The translations under genes and the position numbers were made by a program. This document shows, piece after piece, positions 1 to 8,418 of a stretch of DNA of 64,000 nt. This DNA is from Clostridiaceae bacterium 14S0207. Its GTDB lineage: Bacteria; Bacillota; Clostridia; Clostridiales; Clostridiaceae. The notes beneath the pieces were generated by a model that saw nothing but the letters and a program-made list of their open reading frames with translations, was not told the DNA's origin and made no database searches. The stretch spans positions 558,001 to 622,000 of the forward strand of contig CP026600.1 in assembly GCA_003288255.1 (NCBI GenBank), in the 5' to 3' direction. Each line of letters begins with the position of its first letter. The first letter of the stretch is position 1.

Positions 1-1
1 A

Positions 2-553
2 AGAAAAAAAATAGAAAATTATGAATCTAACTTATATAATATAAAAAATAAAGTGAAAATTTTAAATACCAGAAATGAAGAATTACAGCATGATATACAA
101 GAAAACAGAAAAGATAGTATAACTGAATTTCAATCCATAGAAAAAGAAAATTTAAAGCTAAAAAAAGAAATTGAAAATTTAAAAGAAAGAATAACAAAAT
201 TAGATGTATATAATAATTGTGCTTTTAGAACTAATACGGAAGAGAAAATTTTTGCTGTAGTATATTCAATAAAAGAAGGAATATTTAAAAATATTTTTCC
301 AGAAATGATATTTTTAGATGGAAATATTATAGATAAAGAACTAAAAGAAAAAGACCTTTCACTTATAAACAAAATATATATTCAAAGACATGGATTAAAT
401 AATGACATTATAAATAAAGTTAAAGAGTTTGCAAAAAAATATGATATTCAATGTAATATTTTTATGGCATGTAATGAAAAAGAATTAATAGAGCAACTAG
501 TTAAAGAAAAGATAAATATAGGGGGGGATAAATATGAGTATAAATCAATGTGA
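2..553 (+). CDS. Coiled-coil protein of a McrBC-like cassette, 5' end outside the window
   Basis: The frame is open from the first complete codon at position 2, so the start lies upstream of the window; an internal GTG at 53 is not a convincing start because no ribosome site precedes it and the coiled coil continues upstream. The visible 183 residues begin with a Lys/Glu/Asn-rich heptad-like stretch (predicted coiled coil, about the first 80 residues). A compact alpha/beta region follows, with a KIYIQRHGL strand-turn, an amphipathic helix and then CNIFMACNEKELIEQL. The stop overlaps the next gene by 20 bases, so the two are translationally coupled. Coiled-coil partners next to McrB/McrC-like genes are known from published surveys of McrBC relatives (the CoCoNuT class). 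Membership here is inferred from position and coiled-coil character only; no domain name is assigned. Confidence 0.6.
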   Translation, partial: RKKIENYESNLYNIKNKVKILNTRNEELQHDIQENRKDSITEFQSIEKENLKLKKEIENLKERITKLDVYNNCAFRTNTEEKIFAVVYSIKEGIFKNIFPEMIFLDGNIIDKELKEKDLSLINKIYIQRHGLNNDIINKVKEFAKKYDIQCNIFMACNEKELIEQLVKEKINIGGDKYEYKSM

Positions 554-2603
554 TAAAAGAGAACTATTGGAATGTAATGAAGAATGTTATTTGTTAGGAA
601 TATTAGCAACAGAACAAGAAACATACCCAACTATAGGGGATACACAAGACGCAGTAGCTATAATGCGAAATAGTGATTTCAATAATATAATTTTTTATAT
701 AAAATCTTTAACTTATGAGCCTACCCCTATAAGTTATTCTTTAAATTCTGTTATGCAATCCGATTATTATGTTGGAATTGATGTGTATCAGTCACAATCA
801 ATTTTTGATAGTTCTTATAGATTAACCTCCGATATTAATAAGAAGATTTCAATGGTTAGGCAAAAATTTGAAAATAAATTAATATTGTTCAAGCCCAAAA
901 TAAATATAAAAGAAGTAACTGAAAAAATTTATAAAAATTTAGATGTTATAGCCACAGAGGATTATGTAGGATTAAATTTAAATATGGAATTTATGTATGT
1001 GCCAAGGATAGATATAAGTAATGGGGAGTTTGAAAAAAGATTATTAAACGAGGAATATATAATATTAAAAGATTATAGTCATTATATGGTTACTTCTCCA
1101 GAGTATATTTTATGTGGAGAATATTTATATACTAACTTTACAAAATGGAAAAGAGTAGAGAATAAAAATAAATTATGGTGCCATATGGGAAACAATATAA
1201 AAAAAATAAAGTTGGATTTTAAAAATAAAGATGTACGTAAAAAATTTATAATTGGAACAAAAAATCTTGAGTTTGCAGAGAGAATATATTTAGAAAATGA
1301 TATTGTTGAAAAACTTAAAGATAAATTTGAAATAGTTATGAATACGGTTCAGTTCAATTTTGACAAAATAGAAAACAAATCTATAGAAACTCAAGAAAAG
1401 AAAAGTTTTATAGATTCAGCAGAAAATACAGAGGAAATAGAAAAAATTAATAAGCCTCAAGAGGATAATACGGAATTAAAATTTTTACAATATTTAAAAG
1501 AATATACTATAGAAAATGAACTTTGTTATGATGAAAAAGATTTATATAACTTTCATTTAAGTGTTAAAACAAATCCCTTAACTATAATTGCGGGCATGAG
1601 TGGAACAGGAAAAACTAGACTTGCTTCTGCCTATGCCAAAATTTTAGGAGTTGAGGAATCAGAAGATACACTGTTGATTCTGCCAGTTAGTCCATCTTAT
1701 ACTGAGCCAGGAGATATATTGGGATATTTAAATAATATAAATAAAATGTACATGCCTTCAGAAACTGGACTTGTAGATTTACTTGTTCATGCTCAAAACA
1801 ACCCTTATAAAATGCATATGGTAATTTTTGATGAAATGAATTTATCACAAGTAGAACATTGGTTTGCTCCATTTATATCAGTATTAGAACTTGAGGGTGA
1901 GGAAAGAAAAATTAAGTTATATGCTGAAAATGTAATGTGTGACAATAAAGATAAGTATCCAAGATATATACATTTAAGAAATAACATTATTTTTGTAGGA
2001 ACTGTTAATATGGATGAAACTACTAGGGATTTTTCGGATAGACTTTTGGATCGTGCTAATATAGTAGTACCCCAAAAAAGAACATTTATTTCTTTAAAAA
2101 TACAGAAAGAAGAAAATAAGGGTAGAAAGACAATTAGGAATTTTAGAAATAAATATAGTTTTTCACAATATAAAATATGGATTAATAATGAAAAGACACC
2201 TTTGGAAGCATATAAAGATGAGGAACTTAAATTTTTGGATGATTTACATGAGTTAATTCAAAAGTATGATTATCAAAAAGGGGTATCTTTTAGGATATTT
2301 AATAGAATCGGATCTTATTTAAATAATATTCCTAAAATTAATGAAGATGAGTACTTGATTTCTAGAGAAGATGCTTTTGATATTCAAATTAAGCAAAGAT
2401 TGCTTACTAAAATTAGAGGAAGTGAAAAACAATTTGAAAGGTTAATAGGCATACTTAAAGAAATGGAGGGGGAACCTTTAAATAGCGAACTATATAAATT
2501 CTTTAATAGTGCAGAAGCGCAAAAGATAAGTCATTTTAGACTTACTAAAAAAGAAATATGTAGAAAAGCTAAGGAGTTAAGTATGTATGGATATACAAGC
2601 TAA
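534..2603 (+). CDS. McrB-like AAA+ NTPase (type IV restriction-like motor)
   Basis: 689 residues; ATG at 534 with a G-rich ribosome site (GGGGGGG at 521-527). The first 300 or so residues are an unrecognised, probably target-recognition or assembly region ending in an acidic linker. The AAA+ core follows: Walker A GMSGTGKT at about residues 352-361, Walker B FDEMN near 428 and a sensor/arginine-finger region GTVNMDETTRDFSDRLLDRA near 484-507. The DEMNLS and NMDETT-LDRA patterns are those of McrB relatives paired with DUF2357 nucleases rather than of E. coli McrB, whose signature is MNTADRS-like. In the family, hexamers of this motor drive the partner nuclease on modified or foreign nucleic acid. 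The end overlaps the McrC-like gene by 17 bases. Whether it uses GTP or ATP cannot be told. Family call is firm; the defence role is inferred. Confidence 0.85.
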   Translation: MSINQCDKRELLECNEECYLLGILATEQETYPTIGDTQDAVAIMRNSDFNNIIFYIKSLTYEPTPISYSLNSVMQSDYYVGIDVYQSQSIFDSSYRLTSDINKKISMVRQKFENKLILFKPKINIKEVTEKIYKNLDVIATEDYVGLNLNMEFMYVPRIDISNGEFEKRLLNEEYIILKDYSHYMVTSPEYILCGEYLYTNFTKWKRVENKNKLWCHMGNNIKKIKLDFKNKDVRKKFIIGTKNLEFAERIYLENDIVEKLKDKFEIVMNTVQFNFDKIENKSIETQEKKSFIDSAENTEEIEKINKPQEDNTELKFLQYLKEYTIENELCYDEKDLYNFHLSVKTNPLTIIAGMSGTGKTRLASAYAKILGVEESEDTLLILPVSPSYTEPGDILGYLNNINKMYMPSETGLVDLLVHAQNNPYKMHMVIFDEMNLSQVEHWFAPFISVLELEGEERKIKLYAENVMCDNKDKYPRYIHLRNNIIFVGTVNMDETTRDFSDRLLDRANIVVPQKRTFISLKIQKEENKGRKTIRNFRNKYSFSQYKIWINNEKTPLEAYKDEELKFLDDLHELIQKYDYQKGVSFRIFNRIGSYLNNIPKINEDEYLISREDAFDIQIKQRLLTKIRGSEKQFERLIGILKEMEGEPLNSELYKFFNSAEAQKISHFRLTKKEICRKAKELSMYGYTS

Positions 2604-4386
2604 TATTATCTTGGAAATAGAAAATAAAGCTAAAAATGAAAATAAAAAAAAGATATTTTCACTTAATAATAATTTTAATGTAAATACTGAGAAAGAATTA
2701 TTTTACTTTTATGAATATGAAAGTATTAATATATGTTTAGAGAGCAATGATAAAGATGCATATCTTAAATTGTACGAGATAGATGAGAAAGTAAAGAAAC
2801 TTAAAGTTGGAGAGATATATCAATTATCATCTATAAATACAACTGATAAAATGTTGGTTCCTGGAAATTATGTACTAAAAGTAAAAACTATTAATAATAG
2901 TTTTCAAACATATTTTACGGTTAGACCTTCTGCAATGTCTTGGGAAGGATTAACTAACATGAGAGTATATTTAGAAAGTATTTTAAAAGGACTCTCTCAT
3001 GATGTGTATAAAAATAAGAATATAGTAACTAATGATTCAAAAAATAATGATTGGGGTTTTTTAGAATTTTATAAATATATTGAAGAAAATTATAAGAATT
3101 TAGATAGTATTTTATTGAATATATTTAGAGATCCCATAAGAGAGATTACTAAAAAATATAGTGAGAGAGACTATTCTAATAAAGTAGATTTAAAATCTCA
3201 ACGCTGGTTGGTTAATAAAGGAATGAGTTTAAATAGTAATACCTATAATCCAACAAAGTTTTATGAAAAATATACTGATTTTACTAAAGATAATTATGAA
3301 AATAAATGGCTAAAAAAGATATTAAGTGACATGTTTTTAGAAATGAAAAATATTGAAAATTATTACTATAATTTATTATGTAAGGTTTTAAGAGAAGAGC
3401 AAACATTGTGTGAAAAAAGAAGCTTTTTAGAAGAAAAAGATAAAAATAGATTTACAAGTGAACTTTTTAGCAAGGGTTTTATGAAAGATAGAATTAGAGA
3501 TTTAAAAGAGATTAATAGAACATCATTAAAAATAGATAAAAGAAAAAAAAACCTAAATTATTATTTAAGTAATATAACTAAACTAAGGGACAAACTCGCA
3601 TACTATATAAATGATACGTGGCTTAAAGAAATTAATGGATATAAAGAAATTATAAAACCATCTTTTAAAGTTATGAAGGATAGAAGATATGCGGAGGTAT
3701 ATAATTTTTATGAAGTGTTATTTGAGTTATATGATAAAGGAAATAGTATAAGTAAATTTCCATATAAAAATACACCTAAACTATTTGAATATTATGTTTT
3801 TTTGACTATAAAACAAATTATAGAAGATTTTGGTTTCATATGGATAAAAGGTTGGCTTATGGACAAAGATGAAACTTTTAATTGCTTTAATGAGTTACCT
3901 AAGAATACTAAAATAACATTAGAAAAAGATAATTATACAGTTTCTATACAATATGAAAAGAGGATAGAGAAAAATCCAACAGATTTAAATAATTATGAAC
4001 TTATATCAAATGCTTATCATAGATTACCTGACATAATTGTTTCAATATTTAAGGATAGTATATTTCTTGAATCTTTTATAGTAGAAGTTAAGTGTAGAAA
4101 ATTTTCATATATATATAATGAATATGCACAGACAGACACCATAGAGCAAGTTAGAGATTATTTAACAGTAAATATATATGATAAGATAACAAAACGGGTT
4201 AAAAGAAATTGTATTAATAGAGTTATAATTGTTTATCCAATGCAAGAAGTAAATTCAAAAATACAACATGAATTTTATGATATTAATTTTATAGGGATTA
4301 AACCTTCCATAGATTGTAAAAAAAGCGAAGGATATATGGAACTTAAAAGTCAAGTTAATGAAATTATGTCTTTTTATAATTTGTAA
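2587..4386 (+). CDS. McrC-like DUF2357 protein with PD-(D/E)XK nuclease domain
   Basis: 599 residues; ATG at 2587 inside the end of the motor gene, with AAGGAGTTAA just upstream. A beta-rich N-terminal region (about 1-115) leads into the SWEGLTNMRVYLE motif near residues 118-130, typical of DUF2357, then a long helical middle. The C-terminal region has a PD-(D/E)XK nuclease core: P481-D482 in LPDIIV, then after a beta hairpin E500-V501-K502 in VEVKCRK. The catalytic D, E and K all appear intact, so the nuclease is probably active. Family members are the effector subunit of McrBC-like systems, tethered to the AAA+ motor. It is the last gene of the cassette and is followed directly by a terminator. 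Function is inferred from family and context. Confidence 0.85.
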   Translation: MDIQANIILEIENKAKNENKKKIFSLNNNFNVNTEKELFYFYEYESINICLESNDKDAYLKLYEIDEKVKKLKVGEIYQLSSINTTDKMLVPGNYVLKVKTINNSFQTYFTVRPSAMSWEGLTNMRVYLESILKGLSHDVYKNKNIVTNDSKNNDWGFLEFYKYIEENYKNLDSILLNIFRDPIREITKKYSERDYSNKVDLKSQRWLVNKGMSLNSNTYNPTKFYEKYTDFTKDNYENKWLKKILSDMFLEMKNIENYYYNLLCKVLREEQTLCEKRSFLEEKDKNRFTSELFSKGFMKDRIRDLKEINRTSLKIDKRKKNLNYYLSNITKLRDKLAYYINDTWLKEINGYKEIIKPSFKVMKDRRYAEVYNFYEVLFELYDKGNSISKFPYKNTPKLFEYYVFLTIKQIIEDFGFIWIKGWLMDKDETFNCFNELPKNTKITLEKDNYTVSIQYEKRIEKNPTDLNNYELISNAYHRLPDIIVSIFKDSIFLESFIVEVKCRKFSYIYNEYAQTDTIEQVRDYLTVNIYDKITKRVKRNCINRVIIVYPMQEVNSKIQHEFYDINFIGIKPSIDCKKSEGYMELKSQVNEIMSFYNL

Positions 4387-4398
4387 ATATAAAGAAAA

Positions 4399-4434
4399 AA
4401 AGTGTATGGGATTTCCTATACACTTTAATTTTTT
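4399..4434. terminator. Bidirectional intrinsic terminator between McrC-like gene and HD-GYP gene
   Basis: A 12-bp stem (AAAGTGTATGGG at 4399-4410 against CCTATACACTTT at 4415-4426, one G-U type pair) with an ATTT loop. It is flanked by a T run on the plus strand and an A run on the left, so it can stop transcription from both sides. The stop codon of the minus-strand gene lies within the right arm. Confidence 0.8.
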
Positions 4435-5519
4435 GAATAAACTTCCTCAATATATAAGTCTTCAATATATAGTTCTGTGGTTTTACTTAGATCGATGAAT
4501 TGTTCATCTACTAAAATGAGAGGTCGGGATATATCATATATATTTGTCTTAATTATCTTACCTATATGCCCTGTATTTAGAACTATAAGTTCCCCAGTAA
4601 AATAATCTCCTACTTTTTCAATAAATGTTGTTAAATAGATAGGATCTAGTTTATTTATATATTCTTTTTGTAAAACTTCTAGTGCTTTAAAAGGAGATAC
4701 TTTATTAGAATAAGATTTATTGGAAGTCATGGCATCGAATATATCTACAATGCTTATAATTTTAGCTAAATTAGTTATCTTATCATTTTTTATACCTAGT
4801 GGATAACCTGAACCATCTATTCTTTCGTGATGCATCAGTACAGCATTAGAAACAAGAGGAGATATATATGGTAAATCTTTTAATAAATAATATCCTAAAA
4901 CAGGATGCTTTTTTACTATTTCAAATTCTTCTTTTGTTAATTTTGCTGGTTTATTTAATATTTTAGGATCTATTTTTGTTTTCCCAATGTCATGTAAAAG
5001 ACCAGCATGACTTAATAAAGTTATTTCTCTATCAGAAAAATTTAGCCATCTACCTAAAATAGATGCAAGTACAGCAACATTGGCAGAGTGTCTAACTAAA
5101 TATTCGTCAATTTCTCTTTCATTAGTTATAGTCTTTAATGCATATGTGTAATCATTAACTTCTTCTAATATATTAGAGGATATTTTTTTTATATTGTTTA
5201 ATTTAGGTTTTGTGTTTATCGTAATATAGCTTAACATTTGATCAACATTTGAGGAAATATCTTCAAAAATTTGTTCTACTTTTTCTAATTTTTTTGTAGA
5301 TATTTCTTTAGCACAGATTTCTAAGGCATTAGGAATAGAGTGTTTATAAATTTCAATTTTCCCGAAAGGAAAAATGTATTGAATTTTTTTAATTAATTTA
5401 TTGCTTAATTTTAAGTCTTTAGTAATAAGTTTTGCTTTTTCATTAAAAATATCTTTAGCTACTATCATTCCTTCTTGTAAATCCTTAGTTTTAACTAAAA
5501 CCCATTCTTTAGAATTCAT
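4425..5519 (-). CDS. HD-GYP domain cyclic di-GMP phosphodiesterase
   Basis: 364 residues, ATG at 5519 behind AAGGAGG. The N-terminal 120 or so residues are a poorly conserved sensory or adaptor region (short MIVAKDIFN-type motif near residue 18). The HD-GYP domain occupies about 135-320: H144, the HD pair in HDIGK at 176-180, and the diagnostic HHERIDGSGYP at 230-240. Proteins with this full signature hydrolyse c-di-GMP (to pGpG or GMP) in the cytosol using a di- or tri-metal centre. No receiver or transmembrane segment is seen, so its input is unknown. Monocistronic. The 242-bp gap upstream carries the TATAATA repeat listed separately. Confidence 0.88.
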   Translation of the reverse strand: MNSKEWVLVKTKDLQEGMIVAKDIFNEKAKLITKDLKLSNKLIKKIQYIFPFGKIEIYKHSIPNALEICAKEISTKKLEKVEQIFEDISSNVDQMLSYITINTKPKLNNIKKISSNILEEVNDYTYALKTITNEREIDEYLVRHSANVAVLASILGRWLNFSDREITLLSHAGLLHDIGKTKIDPKILNKPAKLTKEEFEIVKKHPVLGYYLLKDLPYISPLVSNAVLMHHERIDGSGYPLGIKNDKITNLAKIISIVDIFDAMTSNKSYSNKVSPFKALEVLQKEYINKLDPIYLTTFIEKVGDYFTGELIVLNTGHIGKIIKTNIYDISRPLILVDEQFIDLSKTTELYIEDLYIEEVYSKN

Positions 5520-5556
5520 GAATTTCCTCCTTGAATGTATGTAAAAATATTTTCCA

Positions 5557-5577
5557 TATAATATATAATATATAATA
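5557..5577. repeat. Three tandem TATAATA heptamers upstream of HD-GYP gene
   Basis: Three perfect copies of a 7-bp unit (TATAATA) lie in the gap 5520-5761 between the divergent HD-GYP gene and the decayed aminopeptidase. Each copy contains a TATAAT hexamer, so alternative -10 elements or simple replication slippage are possible. The rest of this gap is featureless AT-rich DNA. Confidence 0.6.
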
Positions 5578-5761
5578 TATGTTGAAACGGTAAAAATTTA
5601 TAAAAAAAAGAAAATTTATACATATTAATTATATCAAATTTATCTAGAAAATAAATAAAATTTCAAGAAAAAATATTAAATGTTAAAATTAGCTAAGTTG
5701 AAGGACAAAATTATTTAGAATATAATAACTATAATAAGTAAAATATTTGGGGGGATAATTT

Positions 5762-6300
5762 GTGAATATAACTTTGTTAAGCCAAAATGAGCAATATGAT
5801 AATAATTCTTTTATTATTCCAGTTTTTAAGAATGGAAATAATGCACATCTAACAGAAGAATTTAAGGGAGTATTAAATGATTTATTAAGAAATAAAAAAT
5901 TTAAGGGCGATTTGGAAGAAATATTTATCTTTAATTTCATTAAAAAAAGGTAAGTTTAACACTATTTTATTTTTAGGAATGGGTAATGAAAATGAGCTAG
6001 AAAGTGAAAGCATTAGAAGGGGAATATCAAAAGCGGTAAAAAAGGTTATAGAATTAAAATTATCAGAACTTAATATTTTATTATTTAATAATATAAATTT
6101 TTCTCAAAAAAGAATTGTCGAATTAATAGTAGAATCTTCTATTTTAAGTAAATATACTTTTGACAGATATAAAACTGATAAAAAGGAATTTGAAATTAGT
6201 AAAATAAATTTATTACAAGAAGGTTTAGATGAGAGCAACAGGTGTTGGAGTTCGAACACTGTAATATTTAGCTAAATTAATGAGTGAAGAGAATATTTAA
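5762..6300 (+). pseudogene. Decayed leucyl aminopeptidase (M17, PepA family): frameshift plus internal deletion
   Basis: A GTG start at 5762 follows a GGGGGG ribosome site (5749-5754). The first frame encodes a typical M17 N-terminal macro-like domain start and stops at 5953. If one A of the A7 tract 5942-5948 is dropped, the frame continues as KKGKFNTILFLGMGNENEL, the standard core of that domain, and on to about 6225. The catalytic C-terminal domain (metal ligands, NTDAEGR-type motif) is missing. Instead the DNA jumps to RATGVGVRTL followed by YLAKLM in another frame with an in-frame stop, which is the extreme C-terminal tail of M17 enzymes. About 0.8 kb has therefore been deleted. No active enzyme can be made. 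Two short ORFs lying within this region are fragments, not separate genes. Confidence 0.75.
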
Positions 6301-6351
6301 AGTTTACTAATAAAGAATGTATAAAATTTAACAAATAACTAATATAGTTGG

Positions 6352-6380
6352 TTGATTTCTGTCTATATAAACATTATACT
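6352..6380 (+). promoter_or_regulatory. Sigma-A type promoter for pepV
   Basis: TTGATT (6352-6357), 17-bp spacer, TATACT (6375-6380). It lies 89 bp before the pepV start and after the decayed aminopeptidase, so pepV has its own promoter and a leader of about 80 nt. Confidence 0.7.
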
Positions 6381-6433
6381 AGAATTGTGGCAATATTAAT
6401 TAAATTGTAACTTTATCTTAATTCTAACGGTGA

Positions 6434-6471
6434 AAGGGGGTACCTAAAAGCGATTTTAGGGAAATATTATG
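6434..6471 (+). promoter_or_regulatory. Shine-Dalgarno / GNRA hairpin / AUG arrangement of pepV
   Basis: AAAGGGGG (6434-6440) is followed by a perfect 7-bp hairpin CCTAAAA-GCGA-TTTTAGG (6443-6460) with a GNRA tetraloop. A short GGGAAATATT linker then leads to ATG at 6469. In linear distance the G-rich site is about 28 nt from the start. With the hairpin folded the effective spacing falls to about 10 nt. A weaker site (AGGGA, partly in the hairpin's 3' arm) lies 8-10 nt before ATG. Confidence 0.6.
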
Positions 6472-7866
6472 GAATTAAATAAAAAAATTGATGAGATGAG
6501 AGAACAAATTATTCAAACAACTCAGGAGTCTATAAGAATCAAAAGTATTGCAGATGAATCACAGGCTAAAGATGGTATGCCTTTTGGTGAAGGACCAGTA
6601 AAAGCTTTAGAACATGTATTAGAAGTTTCAAAAAAATTGGGATTTAAAACAGTAAATGTAGATAACTATGTTGGATATGCAGAGTTTGGTACTGGTGAAG
6701 AATATATAACTGCACTTGGACATGTAGATGTAGTACCAGAGGGAGATGGATGGATTCATCCACCATATGCTGCCGAAATACATGATGGAAAATTATATGG
6801 AAGAGGTGCCTTAGATGATAAAGGACCTATAATAGCAACATTATATGGTGCTAAGGCTATTATGGATTTAGGATTACCAATATCAAAAAGAATTAGAATT
6901 ATATTTGGTACAAGTGAAGAAATTGGTAGTGATGAGTTAGAACGTTATTTAAAAAAAGAAAAACCTCCTGTTCTAGGATTCACTCCAGATGCTGAATATC
7001 CAATAATAAATGGAGAAAAAGGAATTGTTGATTTAGACTTAGTTAAATATTTTAAGGAAAAACAAAATGGAGATGTAATTCTTAAACACATTAAAGGTGG
7101 TCAAGCAGGTAATGTAGTTGCAGATTATTGTGAAGCTTTAATAGAAACTAACAATCAACAAGAAATCACTGATAAATTAGAGAAATTTATAAAAGAAACA
7201 TCTTATGAATTATCACTAGAAAAGAAAGAAAATGGCATATTAGTTAAAGCAAAAGGAATGGGAGCTCATGGAAGTACTCCTTGGCTTGGAAAAAATGCTA
7301 TAATGCATTTAATTAAATTTTTAGCTGAAATAGAATTTTCAAGTAAAGAAATAAATCAATATATTGCTTTCTTAAATAATAATATTGGAACTGAAACTTC
7401 TGGTGAATCTTTTGGAATTTATTTAGAAGATAAAGTATCAGGAAAATTGGCATTTAATGTAGGTGTTATTAAAATGACAGAAGAAAGAGCTGATCTTACA
7501 TTAAATATAAGACATCCAGTAACAAATAAACTTGATGATATGATGGATCCATTTAAGAAAAAAATAGAAGGTACTGATTTTACAATTGAAAATTTTGCAT
7601 ATCAAGCACCTTTATATTTTGAAGAAAGTCATCCTCTTGTTAAAGCATTGCAAAAAGTTTATACAGAACAAACTGGTAAAGAAGCTACATTATTATCTAT
7701 AGGTGGAGGAACATATGCAAAAGAAATTCCAAACACACTTGCATTTGGACCTATATTCCCAGGTGGAGAATCTACAATTCATCAAGCTAATGAATATATA
7801 AGAGTAGATAACTTAATATTAAATGCAAAAATATATGCACATGCATTATATGAGCTTGCGAAATAA
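6469..7866 (+). CDS. pepV: Dipeptidase PepV (M20 metallopeptidase)
   Basis: 465 residues, the usual length of PepV. It removes the N-terminal residue from dipeptides in the cytosol using two zinc ions. Visible motifs: GHVDVVP at 84-90 (first metal His85 and Asp87), GRGALDDKGP at 111-120 (bridging Asp), TSEEIGSDE at 148-156 (catalytic Glu150, metal Glu151), PDAEYP, and a C-terminal GGESTIHQANE with the last metal His. The lid/dimer region with GAHGST lies between. It has its own promoter and terminator. Together with the M18 enzyme and the dipeptide epimerase further on it suggests active peptide use. The 3' end is duplicated (see repeat). Confidence 0.95.
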   Translation: MELNKKIDEMREQIIQTTQESIRIKSIADESQAKDGMPFGEGPVKALEHVLEVSKKLGFKTVNVDNYVGYAEFGTGEEYITALGHVDVVPEGDGWIHPPYAAEIHDGKLYGRGALDDKGPIIATLYGAKAIMDLGLPISKRIRIIFGTSEEIGSDELERYLKKEKPPVLGFTPDAEYPIINGEKGIVDLDLVKYFKEKQNGDVILKHIKGGQAGNVVADYCEALIETNNQQEITDKLEKFIKETSYELSLEKKENGILVKAKGMGAHGSTPWLGKNAIMHLIKFLAEIEFSSKEINQYIAFLNNNIGTETSGESFGIYLEDKVSGKLAFNVGVIKMTEERADLTLNIRHPVTNKLDDMMDPFKKKIEGTDFTIENFAYQAPLYFEESHPLVKALQKVYTEQTGKEATLLSIGGGTYAKEIPNTLAFGPIFPGGESTIHQANEYIRVDNLILNAKIYAHALYELAK

Positions 7867-7906
7867 AGATCTAATACACATGCATTATATGAGCTTGCGA
7901 AATAAA
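7838..7906 (+). repeat. 39-bp-period tandem duplication across the pepV stop codon
   Basis: A 30-bp segment, CACATGCATTATATGAGC-TTGCGAAATAAA, occurs identically at 7838-7867 and 7877-7906. The first copy holds the last residues and stop of pepV. The second lies in the 3' untranslated region and would encode the same HALYELAK ending. A partial third copy of the linker (CTAATACATG) follows. This is a recent slippage or recombination duplication. Confidence 0.85.
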
Positions 7907-7964
7907 AGCTAATACATGTATTCATGATGTTGTTAAATAGAAATTTATGATCAAATAAATTATT

Positions 7965-8005
7965 AATCGCTATTATTTTAGATAAAATAATAGCGATTTT
8001 TGTTT
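7965..8005 (+). terminator. Intrinsic terminator of pepV
   Basis: Perfect 15-bp stem (AATCGCTATTATTTT at 7965-7979, AGAT loop, matching arm 7984-7998) followed by TTTTTGTTT. Confidence 0.9.
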
Positions 8006-8061
8006 AAGTAGTTATAAAAACTTATATATAGGAAATTTTAAGATGAAAGTGCTATAATTTG

Positions 8062-8090
8062 TTGACAAGCATTTTTGTTTGAGATAAAAT
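8062..8090 (+). promoter_or_regulatory. Promoter of the cobalamin transport operon
   Basis: TTGACA (8062-8067), 17-bp spacer, TAAAAT (8085-8090), about 50 bp before the riboswitch aptamer. Confidence 0.8.
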
Positions 8091-8144
8091 ATCAATGTAT
8101 TATAAGAATAATTGTAATATTTTATATAAAATTGAATACTAGAT

Positions 8145-8385
8145 CATTAAGGTTCTTTTTAGATTAATAGGGAAGATGGTTAAAATCCATCACAGCCCCC
8201 GCTACTGTAAAAGTGGACGAACCCCTTGTATAAAACCACTGTGAAAATGGGAAGGTTAGGGTAGTAGGAAGAAACTTAAGTCAGGATACCTGCCTTAGTG
8301 AATGGAAATCTATACTTCGGAGGGAAGTACTAGTTTACTTTGTTATATTATTAAACTAGCCATTCTTTCTATGACTAGTTTTTTT
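8145..8385 (+). ncRNA. Cobalamin (AdoCbl) riboswitch with transcription attenuator
   Basis: The aptamer spans 8145-8300. P1 pairs CATTAAGG (8145-8152) with CCTTAGTG (8293-8300). The core has AATAGGGAA, AATCC-CACAGCCCCCGCTACTGTAA and the B12 box (AGTCAGGATACCTGCC). Downstream are two mutually exclusive helices that share TAAACTAG (8352-8359). One is an antiterminator with CTAGTTTA (8330-8337). The other is a terminator with CTAGTTT (8375-8381) followed by a T run. Bound cobalamin should favour termination. An open frame that enters this element at 8302 is not coding. Confidence 0.93.
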
Positions 8386-8418
8386 ATTTATAAAAATAAG
8401 GGTGAGAAGGGGAAAAAT

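Noticed and set aside
5557-5577. TATAATA repeats as a CRISPR or replication iteron array
   Set aside because: Units are only 7 bp with no spacers, and no cas or rep gene is near.
5979-6275. A separate 98-residue protein
   Set aside because: It is the shifted continuation of the M17 N-terminal domain and has no ribosome site; treated as part of the pseudogene.
8302-8418. Upstream extension of the btuF frame to an ATG at 8302
   Set aside because: This stretch forms the expression platform of the cobalamin riboswitch; the ribosome site and the signal peptide start fit ATG 8419.
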